A stretch of 5,915 bases of DNA from Gemmataceae bacterium (lineage in GTDB: Bacteria; Planctomycetota; Planctomycetia; Gemmatales; Gemmataceae). Where the stretch lies: the NCBI GenBank assembly GCA_026418875.1, contig JAOAAM010000099.1, forward strand, positions 1-5,915, written 5' to 3'. The notes under the pieces were generated by a model, which saw nothing but the letters and a program-made list of their open reading frames with translations, ran no database searches and was not told where the DNA came from. This document shows positions 1 to 5,600 of the stretch, in pieces. The translations under genes were made by a program, and so were the position numbers. How positions within the stretch are numbered: the first letter of the stretch is position 1; every line of letters begins with the position of its first letter.

Positions 1-19
1 AGATGTGTATAAGAGACAG
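1..19. other. Tn5/Nextera transposase mosaic-end adapter (artefact)
   Basis: The first 19 bases read AGATGTGTATAAGAGACAG, which is exactly the Tn5 mosaic-end sequence that Nextera-type library kits add to fragment ends. It sits at the very edge of the window, as expected for an untrimmed adapter at a contig end. It is not a genomic mobile element: there is no transposase gene and no second end. The minus-strand gene that enters here should be considered cut at position 20, because any residues read through the adapter are spurious. Confidence 0.97.
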
Positions 20-259
20 GCCACTGACGGCGAGGACGTGCAACAACCGCTGGGCGGGAAGGGGCAACTCGCGAAGACGCCGATCCACGACGGGAGGGTT
101 GGCCAGAGCCTGAGCGATTCGCTCCCGCAGGTCATCGGCGGGCCAGTGATTCCGCGTGTGCAGCAGATGGTCGGCGATGGTGCGGAGGAAGGCCACGTCG
201 CCGGCGGCCAGCGCTTCTTCCAGGCGCTCGTTCCACGGATCGGCACGAAGGGTCGGCAT
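20..259 (-). CDS. Partial hypothetical protein, third gene of the XPB unit (possible helicase-associated domain)
   Basis: This reading frame starts at ATG 259-257, four bases after the stop of the preceding small gene, and stays open for 80 codons until the adapter at 19. The protein begins MPTLRADPWNERLEEALAAG and continues with charged helical stretches. The last visible part is RRLRELPLPAQRLLHVLAVSG-like, the kind of leucine-rich helix often seen in winged-helix domains of bacterial helicase-associated (Helicase_C_3-type) proteins. That resemblance is an impression and no diagnostic motif is visible. No clear Shine-Dalgarno is seen, and the 4-nt gap suggests translational coupling with the gene upstream. 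Codon structure and continuity with the operon support a real gene. The C-terminus is missing because the contig ends. The function is not recognised; an XPB partner protein is the best guess from context. Confidence 0.65.
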
Positions 260-263
260 CGTC

Positions 264-500
264 TCAAGCAACCGCGGGGATCACGCGGGGAGTTTGCCCC
301 ATCCGTCGCAACTCCTCGACGACCGCATCGACTCGCCCGGGTCGGATCAATAGCACACGGTCCGAGAGGCGTCCGAGAAGTTCTTGGTCGAGTTTCCGCC
401 GGGCCAGGATCTCCTCGGCCAATGGCGCGTCTTCCGTCACGATCAAGCTCACATGCCGATGAATTTTCACCGGCACGCGCGATTTCCCGACAAAGCTCAT
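264..500 (-). CDS. Small protein resembling the XPB pre-motor module (78 aa)
   Basis: The 78-aa protein begins MSFVGKSRVPVKIHRHVSLI. ATG 500-498 is chosen because a GGAG (511-508) lies 7 nt upstream; an in-frame TTG at 506 overlaps the XPB stop and is less well placed. The gene follows the XPB stop by 2 nt, so the two are almost certainly cotranscribed and coupled. Residues 21-74 align without gaps to residues 121-174 of the neighbouring helicase at a constant offset of 100, with about 14 identities in 54. The shared residues are V21, D24, A25, L27, E30, K36, Q39, L41, R44, L45, L51, P54, L64 and G68. The hydrophobic pattern also matches (LLIRP against FLVEP). It therefore looks like a stand-alone copy of the segment preceding the helicase motor. 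It has no signal peptide, membrane segment or catalytic motif. The role is unknown; a helicase-binding or regulatory subunit is an inference. Confidence 0.7.
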   Translation of the reverse strand: MSFVGKSRVPVKIHRHVSLIVTEDAPLAEEILARRKLDQELLGRLSDRVLLIRPGRVDAVVEELRRMGQTPRVIPAVA

Positions 501-502
501 GG

Positions 503-2245
503 TCAAGCTCCGGCTGCCGTCGGCTTGGCCACCGCGGCGAGAACCTCCCCAGCGTCCTTGATGATGTATGTGTAGCCCTGCTCGGTGAGGAACATCTGGC
601 GATGGTGGGCGAAATCCAACTCTCGGGTGTCCCGCGTGACCAGGGTGTAGAAGTGAGCCGGCTCGCCTCCCGCTTTGGGTCGAAGGATTCGGCCCAGCCG
701 TTGTGCCTCTTCCTGCCGCGAGCCAAACGTCCCCGACACTTGGATCAGCACGTTCGCATCGGGCAAGTCGATGGCGAAATTTCCCACCTTCGAGAGAATC
801 AGGTGTCGTGTCACACCTCGGCGGAACTCGTCGTACAACCGCTCACGCTCCTCGGTCGGCGTCGCCCCGGTGATCAGCGGCAAGCCGAAGCGCTTCGCCA
901 GACGTCGAAGTTGCGACAGGTATTGGCCGATGATCAGAACTCTGGCTTGGGCGTATCGATTCAATAACGCGCCCACGACCTCTTCCTTCATCGGGTTCTC
1001 GCTGGCCAGGCGGAACTTGTGCCGCCACTCGGTGACGGCGTATTCCATCCGCTGCTCGTCCGGCAAACTCAGGCGAATTTCGCAGCAGGCAGCTTCGGCG
1101 ATCCACCCCTGCTGCTCCAAGTCGCGCCAGGGGACATCGAATTTCTTCGGTCCGATCAGGCTGAAAACATCTCCTTCGCGGCCATCCTCGCGCACCAAGG
1201 TGGCCGTCAACCCCAGCCGACGCCGTGCTTGGATCTGGGCCGTCACCCGAAACACCGGTGCCGGAAGCAAGTGCACCTCGTCGTAAATAATCAGCCCCCA
1301 GTCTCGCTGATCGAACAACTGGAAGTGCGGAAACTCGTCGCTTTTCTCCGGGCGGTAGGTGAGGATTTGGTAGGTCGCCAAGGTGACCGGACCGATTTCC
1401 TTGGATTCGCCGGTGTATTCCTTGACCTGATCCTCGGTCAAAGTGGTCTTGTCGAGCAGTTCGCGTTTCCACTGTTTGACGGCCGTGATCCCGGTCGTGA
1501 GGATCAGCGTGTGCCGCTGGAGGCGGGCCATCGCGGCCAATCCAACGATCGTCTTGCCGGCCCCGCAGGGCAGGACAATCACGCCCGAGCCGCCTCGAGC
1601 CTCGCCGCCCGCATGGAACACCGCGACGGCTTCCTGTTGGTAATCGCGAATAACAAATGGCAACCCCGAGCGAGTTCGAGACCGCAATTCGATGGGCAGA
1701 TACTCGCCGGAGACGTAACCCGCCAGGTCTTCCGCCGGGTAGCCCACCGCCATGAGTGCCTGCTTCAGCACCCCGCGGTACATCGGCTCGACCAGGAAGG
1801 ACGTTTCGTCCAGCCGATCGCCGAGGTACTGCCGTACCTTGCTCTGCCTCGACAATTCCGTGAGCAGGGCGGCATCGGCACATACGAGTCGGAGCTTACC
1901 CTCGTGCGTCTCCAGGCGAACCCGGCCGTAGCGCGCCACCCGTTCCGCGATGTCGACGGGCAGATTCGGCGGCAGGGGAAACTTGCTGTAGCGGCGGAGC
2001 ACGTCGAGCATTTGCTCGGCGGTCATGCCGGCGGCCGCCGCATTCCACAACGACAAGTCCGAAATGCGGTAGGTGTGGATGTGCTCCGGGCTTTTCTCCA
2101 ATTCGGCGAAGGGAGCGAGTGCGTCACGCGCCTCGGTGTACCGAGGGTTATCGACCTCCACCAGGACGGTGCGGTCGCTTTGAACGATCAGGGGCTGATG
2201 CGGATCGTAAGTGGGGCGCGAAGCGGTCGTCGGATCCACCTTCAT
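503..2245 (-). CDS. xpb: XPB/ERCC3 (RAD25)-family superfamily 2 DNA helicase
   Basis: This is a 580-aa ATP-dependent DNA helicase or translocase of the XPB family, close to the usual length of bacterial XPB proteins (about 550 aa), acting on DNA in the cytoplasm. Residues 1-190 form the XPB-type N-terminal region, beginning YDPHQPLIVQSDRTVLVEV after a short lead. The motor starts at FVIRDYQQEAV (197-207), followed by Walker A PCGAGKT (226-232), DEVH box (322-325), TAT (347-349) and the XPB-diagnostic R-E-D motif (352-354). The second RecA domain carries LILSKVGNFAIDLPDA (482-497) and motif VI QRLGRILRPK (515-524). The C-terminus, with FAHHRQMFLTEQGYTY, is typical of bacterial XPB. All catalytic residues are present and no nuclease domain is fused. 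ATG 2245 is supported by the conserved N-terminus, although no strong Shine-Dalgarno precedes it. It is the first gene of a minus-strand operon and is divergent from the kinase gene. The family is linked to DNA repair and unwinding; the exact role in bacteria is not settled. Confidence 0.96.
   Translation of the reverse strand: MKVDPTTASRPTYDPHQPLIVQSDRTVLVEVDNPRYTEARDALAPFAELEKSPEHIHTYRISDLSLWNAAAAGMTAEQMLDVLRRYSKFPLPPNLPVDIAERVARYGRVRLETHEGKLRLVCADAALLTELSRQSKVRQYLGDRLDETSFLVEPMYRGVLKQALMAVGYPAEDLAGYVSGEYLPIELRSRTRSGLPFVIRDYQQEAVAVFHAGGEARGGSGVIVLPCGAGKTIVGLAAMARLQRHTLILTTGITAVKQWKRELLDKTTLTEDQVKEYTGESKEIGPVTLATYQILTYRPEKSDEFPHFQLFDQRDWGLIIYDEVHLLPAPVFRVTAQIQARRRLGLTATLVREDGREGDVFSLIGPKKFDVPWRDLEQQGWIAEAACCEIRLSLPDEQRMEYAVTEWRHKFRLASENPMKEEVVGALLNRYAQARVLIIGQYLSQLRRLAKRFGLPLITGATPTEERERLYDEFRRGVTRHLILSKVGNFAIDLPDANVLIQVSGTFGSRQEEAQRLGRILRPKAGGEPAHFYTLVTRDTRELDFAHHRQMFLTEQGYTYIIKDAGEVLAAVAKPTAAGA
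508..511 (-). promoter_or_regulatory. Ribosome binding site of the 78-aa gene
   Basis: GGAG on the minus strand lies inside the last codons of the XPB gene, 7 nt before ATG 500-498. It favours that ATG over the in-frame TTG at 506 and indicates translation coupled to the end of XPB. Confidence 0.6.
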
Positions 2246-2298
2246 GGCGTTTCAACAGGGAAAAACTCTGTTCCGTTCCGTGGGCCGACTCCGGACAT

Positions 2299-2326
2299 CG
2301 GCCAAAACGGCCAGTGTAGTTGGCCG
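2299..2326. repeat. CGGCCA half-site cluster (two direct copies, one inverted)
   Basis: CGGCCA occurs at 2299-2304 and again at 2308-2313, nine bases apart. Its reverse complement TGGCCG follows at 2321-2326. The second and third copies form an inverted repeat with a 7-nt centre (GTGTAGT). The cluster lies about 55-80 bp upstream of the XPB start and overlaps the candidate -10 box of that gene, so it would suit a repressor or activator site. The motif is short and the region is GC-rich, so chance is a real alternative. Confidence 0.35.
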
Positions 2327-2341
2327 GGGCAAACACCGCAA
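2313..2341 (-). promoter_or_regulatory. Candidate sigma70-like promoter for the XPB unit
   Basis: On the minus strand TTGCGG (2341-2336) is followed, after exactly 17 nt, by TACACT (2318-2313). Matches to the consensus hexamers are 3/6 and 4/6, so the call rests mainly on spacing and position. Transcription would begin near 2306 and give a leader of about 60 nt. The -10 box falls within the CGGCCA/TGGCCG inverted repeat. Confidence 0.25.
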
Positions 2342-2360
2342 GGCGAATGCCGCGATGCCT

Positions 2361-2397
2361 GCCGCCGAGGTGCGGTCACACGACCGCACTTCGCGGC
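2361..2397. promoter_or_regulatory. Strong stem-loop / palindrome with perfect 8-bp core
   Basis: GTGCGGTC (2370-2377) and GACCGCAC (2382-2389) are perfect inverted copies around a 4-nt loop, ACAC. Pairing continues outward through G2369-T2390 (wobble in RNA), A2368-T2391 and G2367-C2392. After one bulged C (2366), GCCGC (2361-2365) pairs with GCGGC (2393-2397). The total is about 16 bp of mostly GC pairs. No T-run follows on either strand, so it is not an intrinsic terminator. It could be a dimeric operator. It lies upstream of both candidate promoters, so it would probably not be in either transcript if those are the ones used. Confidence 0.6.
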
Positions 2398-2493
2398 GAC
2401 GAAGCAACAGCTGAAACAATCGCCCCAAGTCGGAAGAACAAGCCGGAATTCGGGCGGGACTTGGCGTTCGGAAATCGTGGGCCGTTGGGTAAT

Positions 2494-2522
2494 TTGCAGT
2501 GTCCCGGAACAGAAGCTAGATT
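2494..2522 (+). promoter_or_regulatory. Candidate sigma70-like promoter for the kinase-tubulin gene
   Basis: TTGCAG (2494-2499) and TAGATT (2517-2522) are separated by 17 nt, with 3/6 and 4/6 matches to the consensus. They lie in a locally AT-richer patch about 80 bp before the start codon. Transcription would begin near 2529, giving a leader of about 70 nt. The weak matches make this a suggestion only. Confidence 0.25.
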
Positions 2523-2602
2523 TGCACGAGCAAACCGACACGCAGCGGCACGGACCCCGACTCCCACCGGGCACCGGATCGTTGACGTTTGAAAGCGGGG
2601 CC

Positions 2603-5600
2603 ATGGCTCTTCGCATCGAAGCCCAGTTCGAGATCCTGCCGGGCTACCGGCTGCTGAGCAAAATCGGCAGCGGCGGTTATGGCGAAGTCTGGAAATGTGA
2701 AGCCCCCGGCGGGTTGCTGAAGGCCGTCAAAATCGTCTACGCCGATCTCGACTCCGACGGCAATCAGCGGACCGAGCAGGAATTGAACGCACTCCGCCGC
2801 GTGCAGGCGGTCCGACATCCCTACCTGCTGTCGCTTGAGCGTTACGACATCGTCGAAGGTCGGTTGGTCATCGTGACGGAATTGGCCGACTGCAACCTGT
2901 GGGATCGATTCACGGAATATCGGCAGTATCGACAGCCGGGCATCCCGCGTGATGATCTTTTGCGGTACATGTACGAGGCCGCCGAAGTTTTGGATCTGAT
3001 GAACAATCAGTATCAACTTCAGCACTTGGACATCAAGCCGCAGAACCTTTTTCTCGTACACGATCACATCAAGGTCGCCGACTTCGGCCTGGTGCGCGAC
3101 CTGGACGGCATGAAGCGGGCAACGATGACGGGGGGAGCGACTCCAGTGTACGCCGCACCGGAGACGTTCGAGGGGATTATCACCCCCTACTGCGACCAGT
3201 ACAGCCTGGCTATCGTGTATCAGGAATTGCTGACCGGGAAGCGGCCGTTTTCGGCGACGAATTTGCAGCAGTTGATCGCTCAGCACCTGCAGGCCGCCCC
3301 AGACCTTTCGCCTTTACCTCCGAATGATCGCATTGCTGTTGCCAAGGCGTTGTCGAAGCGGCCGGAGGATCGCCACGCCAGTTGCCGAGACTTCGTTCGT
3401 GGGCTGATGGCGGGTGGCGACGCCACCGAGACGCCGGGGCCAGCGGCCTCCCATCAGCCGACGTCGCCCATCATCGTTTCGTCGCCGGAAGTGAATTTCA
3501 ACGCCGCACCCTGGACTGGCGGCGAGACCCCCACCACGCAGTTGCTCTTCCGCCGCGATGATACCCACCTCAACGGCGAGGCAGCCCCACAACGGACAGC
3601 CCCGCCGGAAGAATTCGGCGACGGCGTGCTGTTCCCGGCTCTGGTCATCGGCTTGGGTAAGACCGGCGTCGAAGTCTTACGCCGCGTCAAACGCTCCATC
3701 TCCGAGCAAGTCGGCGGTATCGAGCGCGTGCCGAACGTTCGACTACTGTACATCGACACCGATCCTGAGACGTTACAGCAGGCCATCGACGACCCCGATG
3801 GCAACCCCCTGACCGCTGACGAGATTTTTGCGGCGCGGCTCAATCGTCCGGCCCATTATCTCAAACCTCGCCGCAACGGCCGAAGCCTTTTGGAAGGATG
3901 GTTCGATCCGCAGACCCTGTACCGCATCAAGGCTGGGAACCCCACCACGCAAGGGTTGCGAACCCTTGGCCGCCTCGCCTTCTGCGACCACTATCGAAAT
4001 CTGGAGCACAAACTGCGTGCCGATCTCGAGGCCGTGACTCATCCTAGCTCGCTCGACACGGCCGAGATGCAAAGCCAACTCACCCGCCGCACCAACCGGC
4101 CGAGAGTTTACATCGTCGCTTGCCTCGCGGGAGCCACCGGGGGCGGCATGTTCATCGACCTTGCGTACACGGTGCGGGCACAACTTCGACTCCTTGGTTA
4201 CGACGAACCCGAGGTGCACGGGCTGTTCCTGTTGCCCGCGCACCAAGGCCCCTTGGCACGGCCTCAATCGCTGGCCAACACTTACGCCGCCCTCACCGAA
4301 CTGAATCACTTCAGTCTGCCGGGCGTCAACTACTCGATGAATATCGACGATCGGGATGCCACGCTCGTCGATTCCGGCAGCCCGTTCACCCGCTTTTTCC
4401 TCTTGCCGTTGCAGTCGAGTCGCTCGACCACGGCCGAAGCACCCGGCATCGGCCAAGTCGCGGAATTCGTTTGGCGCGACCTGCTCACGCCGTTTGGCCG
4501 AGCGGCCGATGCCTCGCGGGACGAGGTGATGTCGCTTCCGGGGGTGAGGCCGACTCCGCAGACCGTCGCGGGACACACTTTTGGTTTGTACACCGTCACC
4601 TGGCCGCGACGTCAATTGGCGGACCGGGTGGGCCGTTGGCTGTGCGTCCGGGTCTTGGAAGGCTGGGCCGCCACCGAAGATAAACACCTGCGTTCCTCCG
4701 TGGAGCCGTGGGTCCGCGAACAATGGCAGGCTCAACATTTAGGCCCGGAAACGCTGATGAGCCAATGCCAGAAGGCCTGCGACATGTCGTTGGGCATGTC
4801 GGCGGAAAAATACCTGAGCGACCTGGCCGAACCACTGTTGCCTCGCAGCCGCTGGAGCCGCTCCGCCTACGACAGTGCCGTGGCGTTCCGCGCACTGACC
4901 GCCGCGGTGCAACTGGTCGGCCCCGCGGTGGACAACGGCATCCAACGCCCCTTGGGCCGACTTGAACAAGTGCTCCAATCGCTGACCGAAGCCGCCGTCA
5001 ACGAATGGTCCTCGCGACTAAAGCAGTTGGCGTTGTGTCTGATCGACCAACCCGGATTGCGGTTAGCTGGGGCGGAGATCGCTGTCAGCACGCTTCAAGA
5101 GCTTTGTCGATCGGCGATCGGCCATTTCGAGACACAACTGCGGGAGAAAGCCGCAATCGCTGAACAGGCGTATCAAGCCACCGAGGCCATCCTGGCCGCC
5201 GACACCCGACGGAAGCGTGGCCCGGAGATCGCCGAGAACCTCACGCGCTTTGCCGCGGCACGATACCAATGGCTGTTGGGCCGGACCGTCTCCACCGTCT
5301 ACTTGCGACTGCACGACCTCCTCACGGATGTGCAGAAAGAGATCGGCTTGTGCCGAAAACGCTTGTTCGAAATGCGAGACCGGCTCTCGCCCGCCTCGAC
5401 GAGCACCAATTCAGCTGGGTTGCTGCTGCCGGAAGGCTGCCATAACCTGCAAGAGGCCGTCGAAATGTTGCGCGACGCCGTCGAGAGCCAGGCCCTTGTC
5501 GAACTTGATCGGCAGATGCAGGCTCTGATCGAAAAACAGTGCAACTCGCTGTTTCAAGCATGCCTGACCGCAACCGACTTTCGCATCGACTTGGAGAATG

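Larger units (their letters stand above)
2246..2602. other. Divergent intergenic region between XPB and the kinase-tubulin gene
   Basis: These 357 bases separate two divergent start codons and must hold the promoters of both units. The visible structure is a CGGCCA half-site cluster near the XPB side, a long stem-loop in the middle and weak sigma70-like hexamers facing each way. Neither start has a strong Shine-Dalgarno: only GAAAG (2591-2595) stands before the kinase ATG, and nothing obvious stands before XPB. Frames crossing the region have no family resemblance and no ribosome binding sites, so no small gene is called. No tRNA or other known RNA gene was recognised. Confidence 0.75.

Noticed and set aside
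5..967. Plus-strand 320-aa frame, starting in the adapter and running antisense to the minus-strand unit
   Set aside because: It starts inside the artificial adapter and lies opposite the two small genes and the conserved XPB C-terminal half. Its translation is Arg/Pro/Ser-rich with no family resemblance; it is a shadow frame in GC-rich DNA.
843..1883. Minus-strand 346-aa frame inside XPB
   Set aside because: It overlaps XPB on the same strand in another frame. XPB motifs prove the other frame, and this one is Arg/Gly-rich without motifs.
2320..2592. Plus-strand 90-aa frame in the intergenic region
   Set aside because: TTG start, no Shine-Dalgarno, low-complexity translation, and it runs through the stem-loop and the candidate kinase promoter.
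2582..2602. TTG at 2582 as an alternative in-frame kinase start, and TTGACG there as a -35 box
   Set aside because: The conserved N-terminus begins just after ATG 2603, so no extension is needed. A -35 at 2582 would place the -10 box inside the coding sequence.
2242..2616. Minus-strand 124-aa frame spanning the intergenic region into the XPB start
   Set aside because: It would start inside the kinase gene, is Cys/Arg/Pro-rich, is not in the XPB frame and has no ribosome binding site.
2516..3286. Minus-strand 256-aa frame opposite the kinase domain
   Set aside because: It is antisense to the kinase, whose catalytic motifs fix the true frame.
3530..3950. Repeated CCCACCACGCA near 3531 and 3942
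   Set aside because: Two copies of an 11-mer within coding DNA, encoding Pro/Thr-Thr-Gln in unrelated domain positions; most likely chance and codon preference.
3773..4738. Minus-strand 321-aa frame and plus-strand 4120-4683 frame over the tubulin-like region
   Set aside because: Both are shadows of the continuous plus-strand frame that carries the tubulin-like motifs; neither shows a recognisable domain.
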